DNA from: JAFKKS01 sp050187875 | Lineage (GTDB): Bacteria; Pseudomonadota; Alphaproteobacteria; Rhizobiales; Xanthobacteraceae | Reading direction: 5' to 3' | NCBI GenBank assembly: GCA_050187875.1 | Contig: JBFWXB010000028.1 | Coordinates: 1-64,000 of the forward strand | Length of the DNA stretch: 64,000 nucleotides | Shown: positions 1 through 7,642 of the stretch, piece by piece | How positions within the stretch are numbered: position 1 is the first letter of the stretch | Layout of the letters: every line of letters begins with the position of its first letter | Notes under the pieces: generated by a model | The model's database searches: none | What the model was told of the DNA's origin: nothing | What the model saw: only the letters and a program-made list of their open reading frames with translations | Made by a program: the position numbers and the translations under genes

Positions 1-2
1 CT

Positions 3-116
3 TCCGCAGATCATTGGAAAGAGGTCGAGCCATCAGATGCTGGCCTCCAGCCCAGCCAGCATCTTGAATCACAAACCCAAGTCCTAGGGAATCCCCGCGA
101 TTCAATTAAGCCGTGA
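3..116 (+). CDS. Possible 3' end of a gene cut by the window edge
   Basis: A frame open from the left edge ends at a TGA at 114-116, leaving about 37 codons. A hairpin resembling a terminator begins 12 bases after this stop, which is why this frame is preferred. A second open frame ends at the TAG at 85-87, so the choice is not certain. No family can be recognised from so short a tail. If real it belongs to the integrated element lying to the left. Confidence 0.3.
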   Translation, partial: SADHWKEVEPSDAGLQPSQHLESQTQVLGNPRDSIKP

Positions 117-127
117 ACCGCTCTAGA

Positions 128-152
128 GAGGCGGCGACCCGTTCGCCGCCTC
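128..152 (+). terminator. Hairpin, probable terminator for a gene left of the window
   Basis: A perfect 10-bp inverted repeat (GAGGCGGCGA and its complement) encloses a 5-base loop and is followed on the plus strand by GTTCATT, a weak T-rich tail. It lies between the probable end of a rightward gene and the stop of the leftward integrase. The minus-strand side lacks a T run, so it fits the left-hand gene better. Confidence 0.5.
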
Positions 153-204
153 GTTCATTGTGCTACTCGGATGAAAAGGATTGACCAGCTGACATGAGTA
201 GCAT

Positions 205-1506
205 TTAGCGGATGAGCTCAGTGAAACCTATGGCGTTCCTGTTAGGCGGTTCATTCTCGACAACGTCCCCAGATGGGCCAGCCATTGCTCGTGCAATATG
301 GGCGGCTGCTCGATTGGCAGCTTCGACAAGGACAGGATCTACCTTATGAATGTAACCTTGCGTAACGCCGTGGCTCGTGTGTCCAAGAAGTGCACCGATC
401 GTTGGAACGGTAAGGCCCAAGTCTTCAGCCGCAGAACCATAGGCATGACGCAATTTGTGCGGGGTTAGGTCGGGAATGCGGTCGCCAACAATGCGACGAA
501 ATGCCTTCGGAAGACCTTGATACGCCTTGTTCGGTGATTCCCGGGAGGGGTACACGAGCTGGCCGTTGGTCTTTGCAAGGGCCTCACAAAGAACGTCAAA
601 AGCAGCCGATCCAACAGGTCTGATGCTTTCACCGGTCTTGCTATCCCCCAGCCGAAGTGCGCCACCCCGCCGATCGATCTCGGCGCGTGTCAAATTCTCA
701 ATCTCGCCACGACGACAGCCCGTCAATGCGAGTGCCCGAATTTCGGAAATTGCTTGCCAGGCTATGCCATTTCTCTCGGCTTCAGCGAGGCAGGAACCTA
801 AGGTTCTGTAGCCTTCTTCGTCCAATCGGTATTTGCGCCTCATGCCGGCGGGCCGTACAACGCCCGCGCACGGATTGTCAGACCGATAGCCCTGAGTGAT
901 GGCATATGCGAAAATGCCACCCAGTAGGCCGAGTGTTCGAGACCCAGTGCCGCGGCCTCCCTTGACGATAGCGCGGCCGCGCTTCCGCGTCTTGATGTCG
1001 GCCGCGGTCTTTCCAGCAATGATGTCGGCGAGAAATTTGTTGATGTCAGAAGTTGTTAGCTCGTTGACGCTGCGCCGGCCTAATAAGGGGATGATGTGTC
1101 GCTCAATCCGACCGCGGTCGGTGTATACGGTGCTCGGTTTCTTCGTTTTGCCGCGCCGGGTGATAAGCCTTCCGCTTTTTGCCTTTTCCAAATACTCGCG
1201 ACATAGTTCAGCCATCGGCATTGCGCCGCGCTCCGCAATCTTGCTCTCGACGGGATCGGCACCACGGGCGACATCCGCCAAGACAATTTTCGCAGCGATG
1301 CGCGCTTGATCGGGCGTCAACACGCCGTAGCGCCCCAGCGTGAGCCGCCGACTCCGGCCATGGCGATTCCGATACTGCACGAGGAACGACCGCGCGCCAC
1401 TTGGCTTGATGCGCAATCCGAAGCCGGGCAGATCGTCATCCCAATAGAATACGTCTCGGCTCGGGTCCAATTTGACCGCGTCGATTGCGCGCTTCGTCAA
1501 TCGCAT
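205..1506 (-). CDS. Tyrosine recombinase / integrase of an integrated element
   Basis: Site-specific recombinase of the tyrosine family, of the P4-like kind that inserts elements into tRNA genes. With a start at 1506 it is 433 residues. The N-terminal arm-binding domain (about 1-90, the DUF4102-like region of P4-type integrases) is followed by a core-binding domain and the catalytic domain. The catalytic set is visible: R265 in TGCRRGE, K290 in DSKTG, H350 and R353 in HKLRH, H376 in LGHTSH, and the nucleophile Y385. The start was chosen because the protein family begins at MRLTKRAID; the frame stays open further upstream without family-like sequence. The gene lies 160 bp from an orphan tRNA 3' end, so it probably mediated this insertion. 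Its base composition looks lower in GC than the rest of the window. Confidence 0.92.
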   Translation of the reverse strand: MRLTKRAIDAVKLDPSRDVFYWDDDLPGFGLRIKPSGARSFLVQYRNRHGRSRRLTLGRYGVLTPDQARIAAKIVLADVARGADPVESKIAERGAMPMAELCREYLEKAKSGRLITRRGKTKKPSTVYTDRGRIERHIIPLLGRRSVNELTTSDINKFLADIIAGKTAADIKTRKRGRAIVKGGRGTGSRTLGLLGGIFAYAITQGYRSDNPCAGVVRPAGMRRKYRLDEEGYRTLGSCLAEAERNGIAWQAISEIRALALTGCRRGEIENLTRAEIDRRGGALRLGDSKTGESIRPVGSAAFDVLCEALAKTNGQLVYPSRESPNKAYQGLPKAFRRIVGDRIPDLTPHKLRHAYGSAAEDLGLTVPTIGALLGHTSHGVTQGYIHKVDPVLVEAANRAAAHIARAMAGPSGDVVENEPPNRNAIGFTELIR

Positions 1507-1665
1507 GATCTGGGCTTCCGGGTAAGCATGAGGTAAGCAGAACCTGGTGAGCTGGAGCGATCTGGGAAGAAAGGCCGACGATGCATCTAGCCAAGGAATG
1601 TCAGCAAAATCAACCACTCAGAGATGGCGGAAACACTGGAGGGACAGTGCGGGAAGTCGGGTCCC

Positions 1666-1715
1666 TTGCCCTCCGAAGGCAAAGGTCGTGTGTTCGAATC
1701 ACGCCGGGCGCGCCA
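1666..1715 (+). other. Attachment site: orphan 3' half of a tRNA-Arg(CCG) gene
   Basis: The stretch folds as the 3' half of a tRNA. The anticodon arm is TTGCC-CTCCGAA-GGCAA with anticodon CCG after U33. It is followed by a 5-base variable loop, a T arm (GTGTG-TTCGAAT-CACGC), the acceptor strand CGGGCGC, a discriminator G and CCA. The 45 bases upstream do not supply the expected acceptor strand GCGCCCG or a D arm, so the gene is not complete. A 3' tRNA fragment beside an integrase is the usual mark of an element inserted in a tRNA gene. The intact tRNA would lie at the other end of the element, beyond the left edge. From here rightward the sequence is probably ancestral chromosome. Confidence 0.85.
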
Positions 1716-1894
1716 GTCCCACGAAGAACGCGCCACATCCGCGCCTGAGCGCATCGCTCTGTTACGATGAAGCTTTCCTCGCGAAAAGGGTGCGTCGCAA
1801 TCGGACGTCGAGGTGAGGCACGCGGCCTGGGCCAAGGCGGTGCTGCTGCAAGCGCTCCTGTGGTGTCCGGCCCGACACCAAGGACGGAGATTTT

Positions 1895-2470
1895 TTGACG
1901 ATGCCGCAGCGCCTCGCTCCCGAATGGCATATCGCGCATTGGTTCAATACGCCGCAGCCGATTGCGCTCGCGGATTTGCGCGGGCGCGTGGTTCTCGCCG
2001 TCGCGTTCCAGATGCTTTGTCCGGGCTGCGTCAGTCACGGATTGCCGCAAGCGTCCCGCGCGCGTGAGATTTTTCCCGAGAGCGACCTCGCTGTGATCGG
2101 CCTGCACACGGTCTTCGAGCATCACGCGGCGCAGGGCTCGCCCGCAGCGCTCACGGCCTTTCTGCATGAGTATCGGATTGGTTTTCCCGTCGGTCTCGAC
2201 ACGACGGGCGCGAGCCGCGATCTTCCCGAGACGATGCGCGTCTACGGCATGCAAGGCACGCCGACGACGCTGCTCATCGATCGTGCCGGGCGTTTGCGCC
2301 TGCATCAATTCGGCCATTTGGATGATTTGCGCCTCGGCGCCGCCATCGCGACGCTGATCGGCGAGTCGCCGCGCGCGGTGGACACGGCCGCGCCGGCCGC
2401 GGCGGCCGGTCAGGCGCATTGCGACGATGACGGATGCCGTGTCCCCGCAGGTGCAGCGGTCAATCGCTAG
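1895..2470 (+). CDS. Thioredoxin-fold (redoxin/TlpA-like) protein
   Basis: A protein of 191 residues with a thioredoxin-like fold. The early CPGC motif within FQMLCPGCVSHG has the place of a redox-active dithiol. A cis-proline-like GTPTT segment follows about 100 residues later, before an IDRAGRLR strand, as in TlpA/ResA and peroxiredoxin-like proteins. There is no signal peptide, so it should act in the cytoplasm. The C-terminus carries a second cysteine pair, CDDDGC, which could bind metal or relay electrons; this is inference. The TTG at 1895 is taken as start because GGAG lies 5 bases ahead; an ATG at 1901 is possible. It is the first gene right of the attachment site and converges on the ClC channel gene. 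Confidence 0.75.
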   Translation: MTMPQRLAPEWHIAHWFNTPQPIALADLRGRVVLAVAFQMLCPGCVSHGLPQASRAREIFPESDLAVIGLHTVFEHHAAQGSPAALTAFLHEYRIGFPVGLDTTGASRDLPETMRVYGMQGTPTTLLIDRAGRLRLHQFGHLDDLRLGAAIATLIGESPRAVDTAAPAAAAGQAHCDDDGCRVPAGAAVNR

Positions 2471-2506
2471 ATCGCGATCGGCTGGCGTCGCCAGGGACCG
2501 CGCGCC

Positions 2507-4318
2507 TCACAAATCTCCGAACAGCTCGCTGCGCCGCCGCTCGGATTCCTCGGCATAGCGGCGCAGTGTGTGCGCCTCGCTAAGCATGCCGATCACTTTC
2601 CGGTTCTGCACGGAATCGACGACCGCAAGCGACTCCGCTTCCGCGCGATCGAACGCCGCCGCCGCCTCTTTCACATTGAGGAAGGGCAGGAGCGTGCTGT
2701 CGCGATGGTGCGCGATGTCGCCTGCGGTCACGGCTTTCGCGCCGCGCGTCCCATGCGCATCGGCGACGGTGATCATACCGGCATAGCGGCCATTGCCGTC
2801 GACAGCGACCACTTGCGTTTTCGATCCTAGCGGAAATTTGCGCACGAAATCGGCGATCGGCATAGCCGCGTTCACGGTGGCGACGTCGCTGCGCATCATG
2901 CGCCCGACGGTGAGGTCGCGCACCCAGCCGACGTCGGCGGCGCTGCGGATCGTCTCGCCGCGTAGATGGAAGCGCCACGTCGCGAAGGAGTAGCCGAACA
3001 GCTCGCGCGTGAGCTGCGTCGAGATGATGACGGCGATCAGCACCGCGGTCGTGAGCCACAGGTTGCCGGTCGTTTCGAGCGCGATGAAGGTCATGGTGAG
3101 CGGCCCGCCGATCACCGAAGCGGAGAACGCGCTCATGCCGATAATCGCGTAGACGTTCGGATCAAGCTCGAGCGTCGGCAGCACGGCGTTGAGGCCGGTG
3201 CCGAACAAGCGTCCGCCGATCGCGCCGAGCAAGAGCGAGGCGAAGAACAGGCCGCCGCGAAACCCGGAGCCGAGCGAGATCATCGAGGCCAGCGCTTTGA
3301 GGACGAAAATGGTGGCGATGCTGCCGAGCGTCATCTGCATCATGCCCGTCATGTGCAGCGCGCCGTGGCCGGAGGAGAGCACCTGCGGCGTGATCAGCGC
3401 CAGCATCCCGACGAAGAGCCCGCCGATCGCCGGGCGCAGAGGCGACCAGACGCGCCCTTTGAACAGCACCTCGCAGAGACTGACGCCGCGCATGACGCCG
3501 ATGCCGACCATCGCTGCCAGAAGGCCAAGCAGACTTGCGATTGCGAGGTCGCGCGCCATCACGTCGCCGACCGGCGCAGCGACGACGCCGAGCGAGAACG
3601 GTGTGAAGGCGTGCGCGACGACATACCCCATGAGCGCGGCGACGCCCACCGGCGTCAGGGTCGAGGGCGTATAGCCGCCGAGCACGAGCTCGAAGGCGTA
3701 GAAGGCGCCCGCGAGCGGCGCGCCGAATGCGCCGGCAATGGCGCCGGCGGCGCCGCACCCGACCATCACCCGCTGGTCGGCGCGGCGCAGATGGAAGCCA
3801 CGGCCAAGCGAAGCGGCAAGTCCGCTCGAGAGCTGCGTATAGCCGGCCTCCAGCCCGACGGACGCGCCGACGCCGCTCGACCAGATCGTCTGGCCCGTCA
3901 CGACGATGCTGTCACGAAACGACATACGCCCGCCATGCAGCGCGTTCGCTTCGATCGGATCGACCTCGCGTTCGGCGCGCCACCGCGCCTTGAGAAGAAA
4001 GGCAAGACCGAGCACGAAGCCGCCGATCGAGGGCACGAGCAGCGCGCGCACGGGATCGACGGAGATCAGGCTGGAGAGGCGCGCGCCGGGCGGGATGTTG
4101 AAGAACATGACGTGGAGAAGCTCGGTCGTCGCGCTCATGGCCGCGACCACGAGGCCGGCGGTGGCGCCGACCAGCACCGCGAGCAGGATGAGGCTCGCTT
4201 CCCGGGCGCGCACGAAGGCCCGCAGGCGCGGCGGTGCCTCAAGATAGAAATGGGCGTTGGCCATGAGGACAGGCGGCTTCGGCTGGAGGCGTTGCAGCGG
4301 CCCTTGCGGCGCCGGCAT
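2507..4318 (-). CDS. clcA: ClC-type chloride channel/transporter with CBS domains
   Basis: Integral membrane protein of 603 residues. About ten hydrophobic segments (roughly residues 35-440) form a ClC channel core, followed by a cytoplasmic region with two CBS-type repeats, where ClC proteins bind nucleotides. The motif line-up is unusual. The segment matching GREGP reads GLEAGY, keeping the gating glutamate. The segment matching GxFxP reads GGLFFAS. The segment matching GSGIPE reads VDPIEANAL, so the usual filter serine is absent. The start at 4318 was chosen for its AGAAGGGG site just upstream; the frame remains open further into the neighbouring gene, but that stretch is antisense to it. 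It diverges from the phosphonopyruvate hydrolase gene. Ion specificity cannot be told from this sequence. Confidence 0.88.
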   Translation of the reverse strand: MPAPQGPLQRLQPKPPVLMANAHFYLEAPPRLRAFVRAREASLILLAVLVGATAGLVVAAMSATTELLHVMFFNIPPGARLSSLISVDPVRALLVPSIGGFVLGLAFLLKARWRAEREVDPIEANALHGGRMSFRDSIVVTGQTIWSSGVGASVGLEAGYTQLSSGLAASLGRGFHLRRADQRVMVGCGAAGAIAGAFGAPLAGAFYAFELVLGGYTPSTLTPVGVAALMGYVVAHAFTPFSLGVVAAPVGDVMARDLAIASLLGLLAAMVGIGVMRGVSLCEVLFKGRVWSPLRPAIGGLFVGMLALITPQVLSSGHGALHMTGMMQMTLGSIATIFVLKALASMISLGSGFRGGLFFASLLLGAIGGRLFGTGLNAVLPTLELDPNVYAIIGMSAFSASVIGGPLTMTFIALETTGNLWLTTAVLIAVIISTQLTRELFGYSFATWRFHLRGETIRSAADVGWVRDLTVGRMMRSDVATVNAAMPIADFVRKFPLGSKTQVVAVDGNGRYAGMITVADAHGTRGAKAVTAGDIAHHRDSTLLPFLNVKEAAAAFDRAEAESLAVVDSVQNRKVIGMLSEAHTLRRYAEESERRRSELFGDL

Positions 4319-4475
4319 CGCCCCTTCTAACGCCGATAAATGTGGCCACAAAGGGCTCGGTTGCGCACGGCGGCGGATTCGCGTGCAAAAATCGCCGACT
4401 TTCCCGCCGCCGCCCGTCGCGTTAACAGCATTCGGTCGCCGCGGCCGTCGCGGCGGGCTTAGGAGGGGAAGCGAT

Positions 4476-5348
4476 ATGACCAAGGGCGCGGCGCTGCGGC
4501 AGAAGATCGGCAGTCCGGGGCTCGTCCATGCGATGGCCGCGCATAGTCCGCTCTCCGCGCGCCTTGCAGCGGAAGCAGGCTTCGATGCCCTCTGGGCGAG
4601 CGGCTTTGAGTTCTCAGCGCTGCAGGCGCTCCCTGACGTCAGCCTCGTCTCCATGGCGCAGCATCTCGAAACGCTGCGCGCCATGGCGGAGCGGGTCGAC
4701 ATCCCGATCATCGCCGACATCGACACCGGCTTCGGCAACGCCATCAACGTCATCCACGCGATCGAGCAATATGAGCGGGCGGGCGCGGCCGCGGTGGTGA
4801 TCGAGGATAAGTCGTTTCCGAAGGTCACGAGCCTGATTGCCGGCGGGAGGCAGGATCTGCTTCGCATCGAGGAGTTCCAGGGCAAGATCGAGGCGGCGCG
4901 CGCGGCGCGCAAGGATCCGGATTTTGTCATCGTCGCCCGCGTCGAGGCGCTGATCGCAGGCCTCGGTGAAGCGGAAGCGCTCAAGCGCGCCGCCGCTTAC
5001 GAGGAAGCGGGCGCCGACATGATCCTCATCCACTCCAAGCAGAAGACGCCCGACGAGATCGAAAGCTTCGTGCGCGCCTGGACGGGCAGGGCGCCGATCG
5101 TCATCGTCCCGACGGCTTATCCGGATATGACAGCCGCGCGCATTGTCGCGCTCGGCAAGATCAAGGTCGTCATCTACGGCAACCACGCGATCCGTGCGTC
5201 GGTCACCGCGATGCAGAAGGTCTTTGCAACAATCCGCCGCGACGGCGGCATCCAAAATGTCGACAAAGAGATCGTGTCGGTGGAGGAGATTTTTCGCCTG
5301 CAGGACATGGACCAGGTGAAGACGAACGAAAAGAAGTTCCTGCGCTAA
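4476..5348 (+). CDS. palA: Phosphonopyruvate hydrolase (PEP mutase/isocitrate lyase superfamily)
   Basis: A 290-residue TIM-barrel enzyme of the PEP mutase family. The gating-loop motif reads EDKSFPKVTS at residues 110-119, so position 118 is threonine. PEP mutases have asparagine here (EDK-x5-NS). The characterised phosphonopyruvate hydrolase of Variovorax has threonine at the same number and, as I recall it, the same total length. The Mg-binding segment DIDTGFGN is at 81-88. The predicted reaction is hydrolysis of phosphonopyruvate to pyruvate and phosphate, the last step of phosphonoalanine breakdown. The start has a very strong AGGAGGGG site. No transaminase or phosphonate transporter adjoins it. 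A generic carboxyvinyl-carboxyphosphonate-type lyase is the alternative. The assignment rests on remembered family sequences, not a search. Confidence 0.75.
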   Translation: MTKGAALRQKIGSPGLVHAMAAHSPLSARLAAEAGFDALWASGFEFSALQALPDVSLVSMAQHLETLRAMAERVDIPIIADIDTGFGNAINVIHAIEQYERAGAAAVVIEDKSFPKVTSLIAGGRQDLLRIEEFQGKIEAARAARKDPDFVIVARVEALIAGLGEAEALKRAAAYEEAGADMILIHSKQKTPDEIESFVRAWTGRAPIVIVPTAYPDMTAARIVALGKIKVVIYGNHAIRASVTAMQKVFATIRRDGGIQNVDKEIVSVEEIFRLQDMDQVKTNEKKFLR

Positions 5349-5376
5349 AGACGCATGGTTGAATCGCGCCTTTGCT

Positions 5377-5448
5377 CCGCTCATTTCCGCGCAAGCAGGA
5401 ATCCAAAGTTTTTTGGCCCTGGGTCTCCGCTTCCGCGGGGACGAGCGG
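5377..5448. repeat. Intergenic palindromic element
   Basis: An imperfect inverted repeat with arms near 5377-5402 and 5424-5448 (CCGCTCATTTCCGCG against CCGCGGGGACGAGCGG). It is of the kind dispersed between genes in Hyphomicrobiales. It lies between the phosphonopyruvate hydrolase gene and the first MmcQ/YjbR gene, where it could form a hairpin in the transcript. The remaining 45 bases before the next gene end with the string GCTCTAG, also seen at the edge of the 12.9-kb palindrome. Confidence 0.65.
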
Positions 5449-5495
5449 TGAATTACTGCAAACCAAAATTCATCATGCTCTAGACCGGCGAGACG

Positions 5496-5879
5496 ATGAT
5501 GACGTTCGACGAGGTGCGCAAATTGGCGCTTGTCTGGCCCGGCGTCGAGGACGGAACGTCTTACGGAACACCCGCCCTCAAGGTGAAGGGCAAGTTCCTC
5601 ACGCGCCTCCGGGAGGATGGCGACAGCCTCGTCGTAAAAGGCGTCGGCTTCGACGAGCGCGAGATGCTCATGGAGGCGCGCCCCGATGTTTTCTACATCA
5701 CCGACCATCACCGCGACTGGCCGATGGTGCTCGTTCGCCTCTCCAAAGCCGATCGCGGTACGATCGAGGCGCTGCTCTTGCGCGCATGGCGCGACACGGC
5801 GCCGAAAAGGCTCGTTGCGGAATTCGACGGCGAGAGCCCGAAGCCGATGCCGAAGCGGCAACGAAAGAAACGTGCATGA
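5496..5879 (+). CDS. MmcQ/YjbR family protein (first of a pair)
   Basis: A small protein of 127 residues of the MmcQ/YjbR family, which has a double-wing DNA-binding-like fold and mostly unknown roles. Typical features are the early LALVWPGVEDGTSYGTPALKV segment, the central LVVKGV strand and the late WRDTAPKRL helix. The tail is rich in lysine and arginine (MPKRQRKKRA). Its stop overlaps the start of a second, divergent family member, so the two are co-translated and probably arose by tandem duplication. Confidence 0.82.
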   Translation: MMTFDEVRKLALVWPGVEDGTSYGTPALKVKGKFLTRLREDGDSLVVKGVGFDEREMLMEARPDVFYITDHHRDWPMVLVRLSKADRGTIEALLLRAWRDTAPKRLVAEFDGESPKPMPKRQRKKRA

Positions 5880-6280
5880 CGCCCGCGCGATTCCGCGATC
5901 TCGCGTTGTCGCTGCCGGAGGCAACGGAAGGCTCTCACCACGGCATCGTCGATTTTCGCCTCCGGGGAAAGATCTTCGCCACGCTCGGCAACCCCGATCC
6001 GAGCTTTGCCATGGTGGCGCTCACGCCGGACGAGCAGGCACTTTTCGTCGAGGCCGAGCCGACGACGTTCGTTCCGGTCCTCGGCGGCTGGGGCCGGCGT
6101 GGAAGCACGCGGGTCCGGCTCAAGGCCGCGGACGACGCGACGGTACGGAGTGCGCTTACGGCGGCGTGGCGGCGCATAGCGCCGAAGACCCTGCTTGCCG
6201 CTCAGACCGAGGCAGCAAACGATGCGGAGGCTTCCTTGGCCAAAAGAAGCGTTGCCAAGCGGCCACGTTCACGCTTTTAA
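5876..6280 (+). CDS. MmcQ/YjbR family protein (second of a pair)
   Basis: A protein of 134 residues of the same MmcQ/YjbR family as its upstream neighbour. It shows SLPEATEGSHHGIVDFRL near the N-terminus and WRRIAPKTL near the C-terminus, and ends in a basic tail. The ATG sits in an ATGA overlap with the preceding stop, which decides the start over the longer open frame running upstream. Identity with the first copy looks low, so the duplication is old. Function is unknown. Confidence 0.82.
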   Translation: MTPARFRDLALSLPEATEGSHHGIVDFRLRGKIFATLGNPDPSFAMVALTPDEQALFVEAEPTTFVPVLGGWGRRGSTRVRLKAADDATVRSALTAAWRRIAPKTLLAAQTEAANDAEASLAKRSVAKRPRSRF

Positions 6281-6358
6281 CGGAATCTACACCACAAAGG
6301 CCCGATCACAGGGCATGGTTGCCCTGATCCTGCCCCATCGCTCGGCGATAGACGACAA

Positions 6359-7417
6359 ATGGCTATGAAACTTTTTGTGGGCGCTTCGGCGACCTGTCTG
6401 CTGGCCGCCGCTATGGCGACCCCCGCCTCGGCGCAATATCAGCGTTACGGAGCTCCGCCGAGCTACCAGGTGAGCCCGCTTCCGAGCGTCGATGACGACG
6501 AAGCGGACGTCTCTTACGGTCGTCCCCGGGCAGAAGTTCCGTCCGGTCCCTATGGCGCCCCTCAGAGCGGCCCCTATGCCGCGCAGCCGCAGCAGCCGTA
6601 TCTCGGGCGCGGGGTCGAGAGCCGTCCGCTTCCGCCGATGTCGCCGCCGCCGCCGTATCCCACGACGGCCGAGCGCCGGCCCTATGGCGAGTCGCCCTAT
6701 ACCGGCTCCGTCCAGCAGGCCCCCGAGCAGTCCGCGCGCCCGCCGGCCAACGTGCAGTCCGGCGGCAGCGTCGCAGGCCTTCCGCCGGAGGATCAGCCGG
6801 AGCAGGGCCCCGCGAAAGAGCTTCCGGAACGCTTCAAGCGCCAGATGGTGGACTATCCGACCAAGGAGCCGGCCGGCACCCTGATCGTCGATACGCCCAA
6901 CACCTACCTCTATCTTGTCCTCGGGAACGGCAAGGCGATGCGCTACGGCATCGGCGTCGGCCGCGAAGGTTTCACGTGGGCCGGGACCGAACGGATCACG
7001 CGCATGGCCGAGTGGCCCGATTGGCACCCGCCGGCGGAGATGATCGAGCGCCAGCCCTATCTGCCGCGCTTCATGGCAGGCGGGGAAAGCAACCCGCTTG
7101 GCGCGCGTGCCCTCTATCTCGGCAAAACCGTCTATCGCATCCACGGCACCAATCAGCCCTCGACCATCGGGCAGACCGTGTCGTCGGGCTGCATTCGGCT
7201 CGTCAATTCCGATATCGAGGACCTCTACCAGCGCGTCCAGGTCGGCACGAAGGTCGTCGTTCTGCCGGGCAAGCCCGCTGGATCGTCGAACGTCGCCTCG
7301 CACGCGCCGGCGTCCGCCGGTTCGCAGCCGGGGCCGCAGTCGATCTCGCCGCAGCCCCTGCTGCCGCCCGAGGGCGTGCCCCAGCAGGCGCAGGCGTATC
7401 CGCCCCGCCGCTACTGA
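6359..7417 (+). CDS. Secreted L,D-transpeptidase (YkuD domain)
   Basis: A periplasmic peptidoglycan cross-linking enzyme of 352 residues. Residues 1-26 form a signal peptide ending ASA-Q. A long Pro/Gln/Tyr-rich, probably disordered linker spans about 27-150. The YkuD catalytic domain follows. Its signature is visible as H262 in IHGT and the nucleophile C278 in SSGCIRL, in the normal order and spacing. The C-terminus is again Pro/Gln-rich. Enzymes of this family make 3-3 cross-links or attach outer-membrane proteins to peptidoglycan; which applies here cannot be told. It stands alone, followed by a palindromic repeat. A second ATG two codons in (6365) is an equally good start. Confidence 0.9.
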   Translation: MAMKLFVGASATCLLAAAMATPASAQYQRYGAPPSYQVSPLPSVDDDEADVSYGRPRAEVPSGPYGAPQSGPYAAQPQQPYLGRGVESRPLPPMSPPPPYPTTAERRPYGESPYTGSVQQAPEQSARPPANVQSGGSVAGLPPEDQPEQGPAKELPERFKRQMVDYPTKEPAGTLIVDTPNTYLYLVLGNGKAMRYGIGVGREGFTWAGTERITRMAEWPDWHPPAEMIERQPYLPRFMAGGESNPLGARALYLGKTVYRIHGTNQPSTIGQTVSSGCIRLVNSDIEDLYQRVQVGTKVVVLPGKPAGSSNVASHAPASAGSQPGPQSISPQPLLPPEGVPQQAQAYPPRRY

Positions 7418-7443
7418 TCAAATCGTTCACAACCGAGTCTGGT

Positions 7444-7584
7444 CCGTCACCCTGGAGGTGCGAGGCGCGTTTGCGCCGCGCCTCGAAGGGCGACGGCCCG
7501 AGCCTGCGGCCATCCCCGGATCAAGTTCGGGGCGGGCTCTTCGAGGCTCGCCGACAGCGTCGGCTCGCACCTTCAGGATGACGG
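7444..7584. repeat. Long intergenic palindromic element
   Basis: A 141-bp imperfect palindrome. The outer arms at 7444-7464 and 7564-7584 pair (CCGTCACCCTGGAGGTGCGAG against CTCGCACCTTCAGGATGACGG). Within lie further hairpins such as GGCGCGTTTGCGCCGCGCC. It fills most of the spacer between the L,D-transpeptidase and the LLM oxidoreductase. No gene is seen in the spacer. Confidence 0.7.
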
Positions 7585-7642
7585 AGAGGGCTTGTCCACG
7601 GCCGTTCTAGCCAAGGCGCAGGTAACGCATTAAGTGCGGGCG

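Noticed and set aside
1621..1715. Complete tRNA gene beside the integrase
   Set aside because: The anticodon, variable, T and acceptor 3' parts are present but the 5' acceptor strand and D arm are missing, so it is a half gene at an attachment site.
4319..4984. N-terminal extension of the ClC protein by 222 codons
   Set aside because: It is antisense to the phosphonopyruvate hydrolase, Ser/Arg-rich, and the ribosome site lies at 4318.
4476..5348. PEP mutase, suggesting a phosphonate biosynthesis cluster
   Set aside because: The switch residue is threonine, not asparagine, and no phosphonopyruvate decarboxylase or tailoring gene is nearby.
7418..7642. Small RNA or riboswitch in the spacer before the LLM gene
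   Set aside because: The structure is explained by a long palindrome; no conserved aptamer core was recognised.
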